From Penium margaritaceum (lineage: Eukaryota > Streptophyta > Zygnematophyceae > Desmidiales > Peniaceae): a stretch of 60,735 bases of DNA. The notes beneath the pieces were generated by a model that did not search any database, was not told where the DNA came from, and was given only the letters and a program-made list of their open reading frames with translations. The DNA lies in the NCBI GenBank assembly GCA_023375785.1, contig SZWC01004782.1, forward strand, positions 97,873 to 158,607, written 5' to 3'. Below are positions 20,892 through 31,849 of this stretch, piece by piece (position 1 is the first letter of the stretch; each line of letters begins with the position of its first letter). The position numbers and the translations under genes are program-made.

Positions 20892-23800
20892 ATGTAGCAG
20901 ATGCGAACATGATAGCTTTCCCCAACTACGCATTGTTTTCTTTGGTTGTAGTCCCATTCTCACTCGGTGGTTGTTTAGATGGTATCACAAAGAGTGGTTG
21001 AAATTTTGGCATAGTAAAGTATGAATCAATGGTTGTAGTTAAAGAACCACTAAGAGACATTGAAGATGTCCAAACACAATTACAGACAATAGCCAATCAA
21101 TGACTTTCATCGACTTCTTTGGTGCAGTCGTGTTCCTCCACCATCGAAGATTTGGCCAAAGAAACCGATAAAACAACGACCACATTTGCACGTGAATACT
21201 ATCTTGCATATCCTAGTAGTGCCTTTTTTTTGTTCTTGAAAAAAATAGAGGTTATGCATTCAGCTGCTTTGAACATGGTTTTCTACCTTATATTTGTTTT
21301 GGTAGGTCCTAAACTTTGTTACAGTAGCAATTTTTGGACCTTATGTTTCAACTGTTTGTCTCAAGTTCACGTGCCACCGACAAGTAACATGTGTCATATG
21401 TTTGAGGTCAATTTTTAGTGAGATTTAGGCTCCGGACGAGTGATGATGGACCTATTGATGACTTTACACGTATGCCATACTACACTATTGAAGTGGCCAC
21501 TACAATTTGCATTTTTCATCCAAACACTTGTTCACTCCCCATAAACGTACAGTGACGGCATGAACAATGTTCTTTTGGCCCTTCGGTTGAACCAAGGAGT
21601 GTTACCATGTTGGATGAGTTTTCTCAAGAGGTGGTATGCTTTATCTCAGTTTTACAAGGCTCACAGCATGAGACGTTCCTTAGGCATCAAAGGTCTCAAC
21701 CCGCATTGCATTCCATTTATGTAGGCTTCACCAACTTTAGCTCATGCCACATAAAAGCTAAGTAGCTGTTTTTTGTTTGGTTTACTGTCATTATTGGCCG
21801 TAGTGATTTTGAAGTGAAATTCTAAAAAATGTTGCCACAGTTATTGGCCCTTCCGAGCATGTAAAGTCATACACTTTGGTGAGGGCAAGATGGGCATGAC
21901 GTTGAATTCCAATTTCAATGCTTCTCTTTACCAAAAGGTACTTGATTTCTTAGCAGGTGCTACAACATTTCCACTGCCATATCTAGTTGTCATTCAACAT
22001 CGTTATTGGGGCTTTTGAACACTGATAGCCTGTGGTGCACTTTCTTTTTGTATACGTTCATTCCAACTTGTGTGTCTTGTTCTCACTGCGGGTGTCACCC
22101 AGAAGGAAACAACGGTGGCAATGGAATTTCTTGGCTTGGTGGATCCATTACCAGTTTGGTTGGAATAGAAAAAGTTTTAGTGTCAGGTTTCGAACAGCTT
22201 GGCATTTACATCATTCCTCACCTGAATACTCTTGTGGCATACATACAATTGTCCCTTTGTACCTGGTTCCTTTTTTGTTACAGTTACTTCTTCTCTAGTA
22301 TGCTTTCTCCTTTCACCATCTTTGTTGCAAGGTTCATGAAGTTTCAAATGCCAAATGCGTATAAATAACTTTGTCACTTGCTCCTTTGAGTATTTCCATT
22401 ATGCTCCATTACCATGCATTGTACACAAAACAGCACGAATAGTGAACAATTGAAGAGAATGGGCTGAGATAAAACAAAGGACAGCTGGATGCTTGTGTGT
22501 TTAAGTTTAAGACATAACTTCACCTCCGTGCTGCCTATAAGAAACAATGAGTGCATGTATACATGTGCAAAGATAAGGATGTTATAGTCTCGATGTTTTG
22601 GGGTTTTAGGATGACCATGGCATGCGTGATAGCGTCGAGGTGGCTGATTTAAAAGCATGCATAAAGAAGAGCGTAGCTCAATGTGATCAAGAAGATTCTT
22701 TGTATACATATAATTACACCATTAATTTTTTCAAAAAGACTTGAAGCATCAAGACTTATGTATTTTTATACACTCACCCCAACAAGGTGATCAAAACTGT
22801 CAAAATACTAAAGGAGGAAATGTTGCGTGACAAGACATTTGGAAGCGATCCAAGGGGTCATGTGGAGTAAAGCTACGAAGGTCACTAATTGGCTGGCCAT
22901 TACTACGACGATACAATAATTCAATCACTAGGTTTATTCTCTTTGCATGTAACATACAACCTGTCCATCCTCATTAGGTAAGTGACATGCACAAGGTCCT
23001 AAGCCACATGAAGATGTACTTGCAGTCTCTTTTTTGTAATCCACAAAATAACCACGTGTAGGTATTTGTGTCTTTTTACCTCTTATGTGTGTCCGAGCTT
23101 ATATGGTTTAGAGTTGAAAAGCATGATACACAGATTCGGAAATTCGGACAATTGAGGCAAGTGTTAATTCCATTTGATTGAATGGGTCCACAGTGTCAAG
23201 TGCACGTGTAAAGGTGTGAAAGAAAGTCAACTAGAGGTATTGGTTTCTAATTGTTTGTGACACACGCAAGAATGTGTGACATATAGTGTCTCTCATAGTC
23301 TCTGTTGACAATTCAAGGGGGTGAGAAATGTGCATGGTGCATCTTAAGAATGTCTAACTCCATCTAGAATTCAATCACATCACATCAAAACTTCAGTGTA
23401 GCTCATGATTCTATTTTTCGCCCTTCCCCAAAGTGACCAAGTAACATTGAAGCATGTGGAGTGCAGTTTTTGGACTGTTAAAAAACATACCCCTGATGTA
23501 ATCATGCAAAATGTAGAACGTCTTCACACAGGCCATGGATGGTTTCTAACCACAGAGTTAATTGGCAAGGTGTACATGTGGAGAGAAAATCCTCTTTCAT
23601 GCAAGACATCATAGTGCATGATGCGATATCAGCCAGTGTCAGCTAAAGTGAACACTAGAATGACAGTCAATGTCTTGTATGTTTCTGTATGGCTCTAACA
23701 AATCTACAAAATTTGATATCTAACTGCTTTGTTGACGGCCACACACTGGCATGAGTTATGGTGTTGGTTGAATCTTGAGCCTGATGGGTCAGAAAAACAA

Positions 23801-24520
23801 GATTTAGGAGATAAACAAAAACATAAACAAAAGAACCCGGTAGAGTTTGCTTTCCCAAGTGTATCATGGTAGGATTACTAAACCAAGGATTTGATTCATA
23901 TCTTATCATGATGTTCTTGCACTTGATGATGTTCAAGTTCTCCTAATTGTCTCTGTTAGGTGATGTCATTCATCAGACACAACATCTTCCTCTTGCAAAT
24001 AGGTTGTCCAATGTATCTCCCTGCTCGGTAACACCTTGTTGAAGACGTTTCATCATTTGATTGAATCTAAAAAGGAAATGAGATTAATTGTTATGCTTTT
24101 TGACATTTGAATATTGGCAATGATAGGTGTTTTATTATCCCCATCGGTAAACCAACTGAGCCACTTTGGTTTGAACTCGTCTCAATGTTTTGGTAGCATG
24201 TACATTTACTGGAATGAAGCGAAACATTTGTTTTTTGCGTGCTCTTGCAGTGTGACTTTAACATAGCAATGTTTTAGAATTCACCATATCACCCATAAAT
24301 GAATATGGTGAATGTATTTTAGTGCCATGTGATCCTATGTGTAGTTGGAGAAAACCACTCACCGTTTTCTTGTGTCACTTCTTCATATTGCACCCCATCT
24401 AATCCTTACACTTGTTCATAAAAACTATCCCTCCCCCCCTCCCTCCATCTCCTCCATACTTTATCTTTGTACCGCATAATTCTTTTTTGAGAATTTGCTT
24501 TTTCCATTCCCTTCCTATCC

Positions 24521-24528
<8 letters not shown>
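20892..24528. other. A+T-richer intergenic stretch, no gene recognised
   Basis: Only short open frames occur, the largest 120 codons (22006-22368) with hydrophobic segments and no family resemblance. No LTR, RNA gene or inverted repeat of note was seen. The low G+C and absence of retroelement motifs contrast with the flanks. Confidence 0.6.

Positions 24529-24595
<67 letters not shown>
24529..24595. repeat. (CT)n microsatellite
   Basis: An uninterrupted CT dinucleotide run of about 33 units within a longer pyrimidine-rich stretch (24420-24820). Open frames here (Leu/Ser- or Arg/Glu-rich) come from the repeat. Bases 24596-24985 otherwise hold nothing recognisable. Confidence 0.95.
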
Positions 24596-24597
<2 letters not shown>

Positions 24598-24985
24598 CTC
24601 TCTCTCTTCCTATCTCCTCTCTTTCTCTCCAAATCTCCTCCACATTGTCGAGTTAACTCTTCCCACCTCTATCTCTCTCTGTCAGACTCCCCATCTCCCT
24701 CTCCCCTCCCTCTGCCTCCCTCTCTTTGCCTCTCTAGTTATCTCCATCCCTGTGTGTTTCTTTATGCGTGTCTTTTTCTCTACTTACCTTCCATCACATT
24801 CCCCCCTTTACCCCTGGTGTCTGTCATCCTTGAATACACTATATGCAAAATTCATCCCTTTTTTTTGGATGATACCTTCAAGAAGATGTACATGATGGAC
24901 TTTAAACATAATTTGGATGAGTCAAATGATACACCTCATGTTTTTCACAACGTTCTACAAACCGTTCTCGTATACACCATAGGAG

Positions 24986-24990
24986 TCCTT
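24986..24990. other. Target-site duplication TCCTT (left)
   Basis: TCCTT immediately precedes the LTR start TGTAGCGGGA and recurs exactly at 29595-29599 after the LTR end CGTTACA. A five-base duplication is the normal size for Ty3/gypsy insertion. Confidence 0.88.
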
Positions 24991-25501
24991 TGTAGCGGGA
25001 GGGCCGGTTCGGCCCTCCCTCCTCCCTGAAGCGAGGAGTGGTTGCGCACCACCCCTCGCGTCAGCGAGGGCTGGCCGGCAGCCAGCACTTTGCTGGCCGC
25101 CGGCCAGCTCGCTGCCGGCCGGCTGGACGGCCGGCGGCCGGCCAAGCGACCGGCCGGCCACCGGCCGGCCAGCCGCCAGCCGCCAATCGCGGCCTCAGCC
25201 CGATCGGCGGGTGAGAGGCCACGAGGGCCTCGAGGGCGAGGCCTCGTGGCCTCGTGCCCTCGGCCCCCCTCGCCCTCCTTGAAAAACAAGCAAGCGGGAA
25301 CGAGGGATAGGGGGAGCGAGGGTGAGGTCAAGAGAGAGCTGGCGCAAAATCGCCATCGTGCCTCGCACGCGACGAATTCGTGCCAAAACGGCAAAACGTA
25401 AATCGAAGTTTGTTCTCGACGAACTTTGACATTAAGCAAATGAAATAACTCGTACGAACACACGAGTTTGAGGTAAAAATCCCCGGTTTGGGTCCCAAAA
25501 C
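24991..25501 (+). repeat. Gypsy-1 5' LTR, truncated
   Basis: It aligns closely with the first 512 bp of the 3' LTR as far as GGGTCCCAAAAC; after that it jumps to the protease-RT linker. It is GC-rich and built of consecutive stem-loops, for example GAGGGCCG/CGGCCCTC at its start. The long open frames on both strands are produced by this palindromic structure. Confidence 0.9.
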
Positions 25502-28500
25502 AAGGACAACGCCGCTTTACGTTGATTCCGAGTACGGAATTATCACCGACCCGACTCAAAGTCCATGGCAGCTTGTCTGCAATGCAGGTCAAGAGACGTA
25601 TTCGACAAGGTTGTCGATACTTCTTGGCTCAGATGCACAAAGTGGAGGACGACGTGACGGAAGACATGCCACAAGAGATCAGATCTCTGTTGGCGGAGTT
25701 CTCGGATGTATTCCAAGACCCACCGGATGGGCTTCCACCAGAAAGACACATGGGCCACACGATTCCGCTGCAACCAGAGGTGACTCCTCCGTTCAGACCC
25801 ATGTATCGCCTTAGTCTAGCAGAAAGGCGAGAGGCCAAACGCCAAATCAAAGAGTTCCTTGCAAAGGGGTGGATCAAGCCCAAAAGCTCGCCGTATGGTG
25901 TGCCGATTCTTTTTGTGAACAAAAAGGACGGTGGTTTACGCGTGTGCGTGGATTACCGGGCGTTGAACAAGCTGACGGTGAAAAATCGATTTCCCTTACC
26001 GTGGATTGAGGACCTTTTTGACCAACTCCAAGGCGCAAAAGTGTTTTTGTCCGTGGATTTCTCTCAAGGGTACCACCAAATCCACATCACGGAAGATGAT
26101 ATGTCCGAAACCGCGTTTCAAATGCACATGGGACACTATCAGTTCCGAGTGTTATGCTTCGGGCTTACGAATGCCCCGGCAACCTTCCAAGGAGAAATGA
26201 ACTGAACATTCGCCGAGCAAATCGGACAGTTTGTCTTGGTTTACCTGGACGACATCGTGGTTTTCTCCAAATCAATGGAATGGCACATAGAACATCTGCG
26301 CGAAGTTCTCACAATCCTTCAGGAGCAGAAGTTCTATGCAAAAGTGAGCAAGTGCAAGTTTGCACAAGATGAACTCGAATACCTTAGACACGTCGTTGGC
26401 AAGGACGGCATCCGTGTCGACCCACGAAAGGTCCAAGCCATTGTGGACTGGCCACGTCCAGGGAATGTTGGGCAGATACGGTCTTTCCTCGGCCTTGCAA
26501 ACTACTTTTGACGGTTTATTCAAGGGTATTCAACCCTGGTAGCACCGCTAACCAGGCTCACGCAAAAAGACGTGCGTTGGGAATGGACACCTGATTGCGA
26601 GAATGCTTTTCTAAAGGTCAAAGAGCTCCTATCCACGGTGCCCGTCCTAGCTCTTCCGGATCCATCCCATCCGTGTGAGGTTCGATGTGATGCGTCGTTA
26701 GTAGGACTCGGAGCTGTCCTCATGCAGAACAATCACACAGTTGCGTACGAGAGCCAGAAACTCATTCCCGCGGAAACGCGGTACACGACTAGGTATCAAG
26801 AGCTCCTTGCGGTAGTACACGCTTTCAAGATGTGGCGTTGCTATCTTGAGGGTGCTGAAGGGGGTGTGACGGTCATGACCGACCATAATCCATTGGTGTT
26901 TTTCTAAACGCAACCGAACCTGTCAAGACGAGAGGCGCGTTGGAGCGAATACTTGAGTCGATTCTCGTTCACATGGGAATATCGGCTAGGACGCATCAAT
27001 GTGGCTGATCCACTAAGCCAACAGCTTGTGGAAATTAAAGCAACCACTGAGGTCAGTGGGTATTTTATGGCCATTGCAACAGCAACAATACAACCACCAA
27101 ATCCCCCTGCACCTCTGCGGCAACCGCCACGAGAGATTATCCATTACAACGGTTTTGTAAACAGGATCTGGATGGGATACTGCGTGGATTCTTGGTTTCA
27201 GGACTCTCAAGATCTGGACTAGTACGGTTTGGTGGAGGCCGCAGGAATCTTCTGGCACAGAGAACAAGTTGTTGTGCCAAACTCGGGAGACCTTCGAGCA
27301 AAGGTTATCTCCCAGTTCTACAACCCGCCGGTCGCAGGTCATGTGGGACCCCAAAAGACCGGACAGGCTGTCTCGGACCCCTATTGGTGGCCAGGGTGGA
27401 GTGTTGATGTCCGTAAGTATTGCATGACATGTGACCCATGTCTTTGGAATAAGGCTAGTAACAAGAAGCCTGCTGGACTCCTCCAACAGCTTCCCATTCC
27501 TGGGACTCCATGGGAGTGCGTCAGCATGGACTTCATTACTAGTCTTCCGGACATGGCCCGTGGCCATGATGCAATGCTAGTGGTTGTGGATCTTTTGACG
27601 AAGATGATACACTTCATTCCTACAACCACTGACGTGAACGCAGAGGAGACCGCTTGTCTCTTCTTTGAGGGTGTCGTAAAGTACCACGACCTGCCGTTGC
27701 GCATTATCTTCGATCAAGATCGAAAATTTGCTAGTAAGTTCTGGCAAAAGATGCACGAATACTTTGGCAGTGAGTCACAAATGTCGACAACATTTCACCC
27801 TCAAACTGACGGACAAACAGAGCGCATGAATCGCACTCTGGAGCAGATGCTCCGCATGTACGTGGACCCTGCCATGCATGATTGGGACGAATTCCTAGTA
27901 CCGACAGAGTTTGCGGTGAACAACTCGGTGAACGAATCCACACAGTTCACACCGTTCGTATCGAACAGTGGTCGGCATCTAGTGGTACCCTCTTCATTGG
28001 TGAAGAGTGGGAGTACAGGAGGGCAGGTTCCTTCCGTTCAAGCCTTTGCCAAGCGCATCGACTCCTTGTTACAGGAGGCGAAGGGTCACCTTCAAGCAGC
28101 TCGGCAGTGACAAAAGGCATATGCTGACAAAGGTCGCCAGGAGGTCTCGTTTGACATCAGTGACAAAGTGCTGCTTAGCACTAAAAACCTTCAGCTCAAG
28201 TCGCCAGGGGCAAGAAAACTTCTACCAAAGTGGATTGGGCCATTTCCCATTGTGGCACGCATCGGGCCAGTGGCATACTGATTGCTACTTCTGCCGAGTA
28301 TGAAGATATATGACGTGTTTCATGTGAGCCTGCTAGCTCCATACACGGCAGAAGGAACCGTTCAGCCACCGCCGGCGGTCCTGGCTGCCAACGGCCAATA
28401 CGAGGTCCTTCGCCTACTCTAGCACCGAGAGCGTACTCTTCGGTCGCGCGTTGTCAGGAAGTACCTTGTTCATTGGGTCAGTTGTGGACCTGAACATTAT

Positions 28501-28602
28501 TCATGGGAGTCCGAATCTCGGTTGCCCACAGGGGTGGTCAACGAGTACTAGAGTGAGCTTGCAGGTCGCACAGATCAACGCGTGGCAGGATGTACCACCT
28601 GA
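25502..28602 (+). pseudogene. Gypsy-1 pol: RT, RNase H, integrase, chromodomain
   Basis: All coding is in one frame. RT (25700-26510) shows VDYRALNKLTVKNRFPLP, VDFSQGYHQI and an intact YLDD box ([12 protein letters not shown]). RNase H (26570-26910) shows RCDASLVGLGAVL and RYQELLAVVHAFKMW. Integrase (27290-27890) has a CX2C finger (CDPCLW), MDFITSLPD, IIFDQDRKFASKFW and DGQTERMNRTLEQ, so the catalytic Asp, Asp and Glu are present. The tail ends in a chromodomain-like segment (YEVLRLL, YLVHWVSCGPEHYSWESES; 28405-28550), defining a chromovirus. In-frame stops are at 26203, 26509, 26905, 27220, 28108, 28279, 28420 and 28549; 28600 may be the natural end. No frameshifts were detected. Confidence 0.9.
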
Positions 28603-28878
28603 ACCCGGAAAAAGTGAACAACATTTCCACATGGCAGCATTTATGGACATCGACCATAGGAGATTGGGGACGCCCAACATGGTTGTCGGAGGGACGCTCC
28701 AGCCTAAAGGGGGGAGGCCGCTAGCCGTGCTGACCGACAAGCTGCAACTTAGGTCTAAGTACCATGCACGTGTTCATGTTTAGCTGGTGATTGAAATTAT
28801 TAATTTTCTTTCACAATGTTGATGACTCACTTACTGACAATCCTACTTGTTGTTCATGAACCGGGACGGTTCATAATA
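28603..28878 (+). other. Gypsy-1 region between pol and polypurine tract
   Basis: About 275 bases without recognised coding content. One overlapping frame has the short end MVVGGTLQPKGGRPL, but it is not in the pol frame and has no known domain. It probably represents 3' untranslated sequence of the element. Confidence 0.5.
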
Positions 28879-28890
28879 AGTGGGGAGGAA
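28879..28890 (+). other. Gypsy-1 polypurine tract
   Basis: AGTGGGGAGGAA directly abuts the 3' LTR start TGTAGCGGGA. It is the expected primer for plus-strand DNA synthesis. Confidence 0.88.
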
Positions 28891-29594
28891 TGTAGCGGGA
28901 GGGCCGGTTTGGCCCTCCCTCCTCGCTGAAGCGAGGGGTGGTTGCGCACCACCCCTCACGTCAGCGAGGGCTGGCCGGTGGCCAGCACTTCGCTGGCTGC
29001 CAGCCAGCTCGCTGCCGGCTGGCTGGACGGCCGGCAGCTGGCCAAGCGACCGGCCGGCCACCAGCCGGCCAGCCGCCAGCCGCCGATTGCGGCCTGAGCC
29101 CGATCGGTGGCTGAGAGGCCACAAGGGCCTCGAGGGCGAGACCTCGTAGCCTCATGCCCTCGCCCCCCCTCGCCCTCCTTGCAAAACAAGCAAGCGAGGA
29201 CGAGGGATAGGGGGAGCGAGGATGAGGTCGAAAGAGAGAGCTGGCGCAAAATCGCTAGCATGCCTCGCACGCGACGATTTTGCGCCAGAACGGCAAAATG
29301 TAAATTGAATTTCGTTCTCGACGAACTTTGACATGAAATAAACAAAACAACTCGTGCGAACACACGTGTTCGAGGTAGAAATCGCCGAGTTGGGTCCCAA
29401 AACTAGGGGTTTGGTTAAAAACAGATATGGGCCTCCGGAGACTCGAAATATTCGAGTCTCCCTGCTCTGGGTCGTTGACGACGATTGCCCCTCAGTCCTG
29501 CGAAGGGGGTAAACCCCTGACGCGGACTGAGAACGCCATTCTGCAAACTCCAACGACGACTTCAAAGCAGGAGCTGGAGACACGACACGTTACA
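28891..29594 (+). repeat. Gypsy-1 3' LTR, full length
   Basis: 704 bp, starting TGTAGCGGGA and ending CACGTTACA. It begins with at least three stem-loops, including GAGGGGTGG/CCACCCCTC around TTGCGCA, and contains GGGTCCCAAAAC where the 5' LTR is cut. It aligns with the minus-strand LTR at 20182-20891. Confidence 0.92.
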
Positions 29595-29599
29595 TCCTT
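29595..29599. other. Target-site duplication TCCTT (right)
   Basis: Exact partner of 24986-24990, immediately after the LTR terminal ACA. Confidence 0.88.
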
Positions 29600-30639
29600 T
29601 GATTGAACTACAAATATGATGCATCATCGAGTACAAAGGTTTTGTGTGTGGTGTAAAAATGTACAAGAAGGCATCGTACACTAAACAAGTCATCTTTGAT
29701 AAATGTTCTAGTATGTTCCATCCTATTGGATGGCAAGGTGTGGTGTATTTGGAAAATTGAATTCATTTTGGACGAGCAATCCCACTTCTCACGCACCGAT
29801 TGACCAGGGCCAAAGTGGCAAGGACGAGAGTTAGAGAGAGGAGAAGAAGGAGCCGGTGGAGATAGGGGGGACCGAAGGGCAGTGACTCTAGGGTTTGTGA
29901 GGCAAGAGGTGTGAAACTTGGTCAGGTGAAGAGCTTAGAGCTCTCGATAGCTGCGATGGATTAGAGCTGTCAGGATTTGATAGGGAAAGGGGGAGCGAGG
30001 TGGTGATATAGTCGACGAGAGGGGATCAAAGCTTCATTTGAAAAGTGAGTGAACCGAGCTCCTGTACCGGACCCCGTTGGGCATCAAGCTCGACGCTGTT
30101 TTGAAACCACTTGATTGTGCAAAATGTGTGACATGGTGAGCAAGTAGCTCTTGATACATGACCAACAGATGGCCGGTACAGTTGTGAGTTTGGATTTGTG
30201 CGGTGCCCGCACCTGTCGTAGCACCTGCGTGGTTCAACGACTCTTGGGGAAATGGTAATATCAGGCTAAAAAACTTCTTTACACGCAGTTGAATGTCACA
30301 TGCAAATCACAACATGCGTAGCCCAACAGGCAGTCAAGATCGGAAAGTCACCTAGGACTAGACGTGCTAAAAAGTCACTGGTTAACTACTTCAACAAGAT
30401 AACGTAAGCAAGGGCGGGTGTTGAGAGCAAAAAGCTTAAACACTACGCCGCCAACCACGTCCACCATGCAAGCCTGTGAGGTTAGTGGCCGACAGCAGTA
30501 CCACATAGAAGATGAGCACACACCAAGGGCTAGAGAGTCGGTGGAGGCTGAGCACGATAGTGGTAGGAGCATGGAACAACCGTAGTGCCTCCAAATATAC
30601 CCAACAGGCCACACCGTACCCGTGGTATCACGGTAGCGG
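29600..30639. other. Intergenic stretch, nothing recognised
   Basis: Contains only short frames on both strands and purine-rich patches around 29820-30010. No retroelement motif, RNA gene or inverted repeat was identified. Confidence 0.5.
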
Positions 30640-30960
30640 CACCCCTCCAGAAGCATTCAACCAAGGGCATTTCGCTGGGAGCACTCCTCCAAAAGTATCC
30701 AGCCACAAGTACCATTCCAGGAGCACCCAGCCAGAAGTACCCCTCCAGAAGTATATCTTTGAAGCACCCCTCCAGGAGCATCCAACCAGCAACACCCCTC
30801 GAGAAGCACCCCTCCAAAATACCCTGCTAGGAGCACCCAATCAGAAGTACACCACCAGGATGACCCATCTAGGAGCAGCCAAACAAAAGCACAAAGCCGA
30901 GGCATCTCTCTAAGATAACCCACCTGGAAGCACTCATCCAAAGGCACCCACCGGGGAGAA
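30640..30960. repeat. Degenerate minisatellite of about 15-bp units
   Basis: Variants of GGAGCACCCCTCCAGAAG and GTA-CCA-CAG-type units recur some 18-20 times with many substitutions (GAGCACCCAGCCAGAAG, AAGCACCCCTCCAGGAG, AAGCACCCCTCCAAAAT). Plus-strand translation gives a reiterated EAPLQ/KHPS-like pattern, but there is no sign of a gene. It lies to the left of Copia-2, where that element's 3' LTR would be expected. Confidence 0.7.
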
Positions 30961-31339
30961 CCAGGGCAGTTTAAGGGTAGCACTCGGCGTGGACACCTGA
31001 GCAACGGAAGACTACACGGACAGGCGTTCCACTTGGAGAGTGTCAAGGGCCTACACCCAAATGCCTAGAGGCATATGAGTGAGAGAGACACAGGGGGTGT
31101 ACGGCAGAGGAGGCAGGGGGAAGGGGGGAAACCGTACAGAGGCATGGATACAATCTAGAGGGAAACGATGGGCCAACGATGGAGTCAACGAGGGAGGACA
31201 ACCTACACAGTTCACACACAAAAGGAAACTTGGGACAAATTAGGAGACATAGGAGCATCAGAAAAGGGGTCATTGAGCAGAGGACCACATGGAGATGAGG
31301 AAAAACATAAGACAATGAGGGAAAAAAGATGAGCAATGA

Positions 31340-31842
31340 TCAAGTGGGAGGAGGGTATAGAGACCAAGAGCAGTGATGCTCATGGTGAAGGCAAGCTAAT
31401 GAAAGGCCTTTGTGAAAATGTGTCAAAGGAAAACCATCTATGGTAAGAACACCACACACATAGTGGTGCTCGATGTTGATGTTCTTTGTGCGATGATGAA
31501 GGGCACTCATATTCATCATAATAGCCATGTCGCTCTCAGAGTCTGTACAGAGTGACATGGTCGGTGTGGGAAGGCAATGCTTGCCAAGGGTACGACGCAT
31601 CCACACCGCCTTAGTGACGGCACCACCTAAGGCCATGTTCACGACCTCCCTTGTACTGCGAGCGATGCAATCTTGCTTCCTACACTACCAAGAAATGATA
31701 GTGGCCCCGGGGAGGAAGACAAAGCCACCTGAGTTTTGAGTATCCGAGTCACGGGCGTTTCTGTTGTTAGCATACCCCTCAAGGAGCGGTACACTAGACC
31801 CAGCCGAGAAGAGAAGGGCAGTATGCACAGAGCCAAGGACAT
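31340..31842 (-). pseudogene. Copia-2 RNase H fragments
   Basis: Minus-strand frames carry a YADADYANNRNARDSDTQ-like segment near 31790 and, farther left, ALGGAVTKAVWMRRTLG and HHRTKNINIEHHYV. These match the copia RNase H core and its conserved KHIDIRYHF-type C-terminal strand. The frame changes between the segments. Confidence 0.72.
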
Positions 31843-31849
31843 AACTTAG

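Larger units (their letters stand above)
24991..29594 (+). mobile_element. Gypsy-1, chromovirus with a 5' internal deletion
   Basis: It is bounded by TCCTT duplications with TG...CA LTR ends. The 4604-bp element has a truncated 5' LTR, RT, RNase H, integrase, a chromodomain-like C-terminus, a polypurine tract and a full 704-bp 3' LTR. The 3' part of the 5' LTR, primer-binding site, gag and most of protease are missing in one deletion. Pol is in a single frame broken only by stops. It is the best delimited element in the window. Confidence 0.92.

Noticed and set aside
22006..22368. 120-codon frame with hydrophobic segments
   Set aside because: No start context, family resemblance or gene neighbour; it overlaps another open frame in a quiet region.
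24399..25029. Ser/Leu-rich and Arg/Glu-rich ORFs over the pyrimidine tract
   Set aside because: Direct products of the (CT)n microsatellite.
24945..25592. 215-codon minus-strand ORF rich in Arg, Ala and Pro
   Set aside because: It is antisense to the palindromic, GC-rich Gypsy-1 5' LTR, and a similar frame recurs in the 3' LTR.
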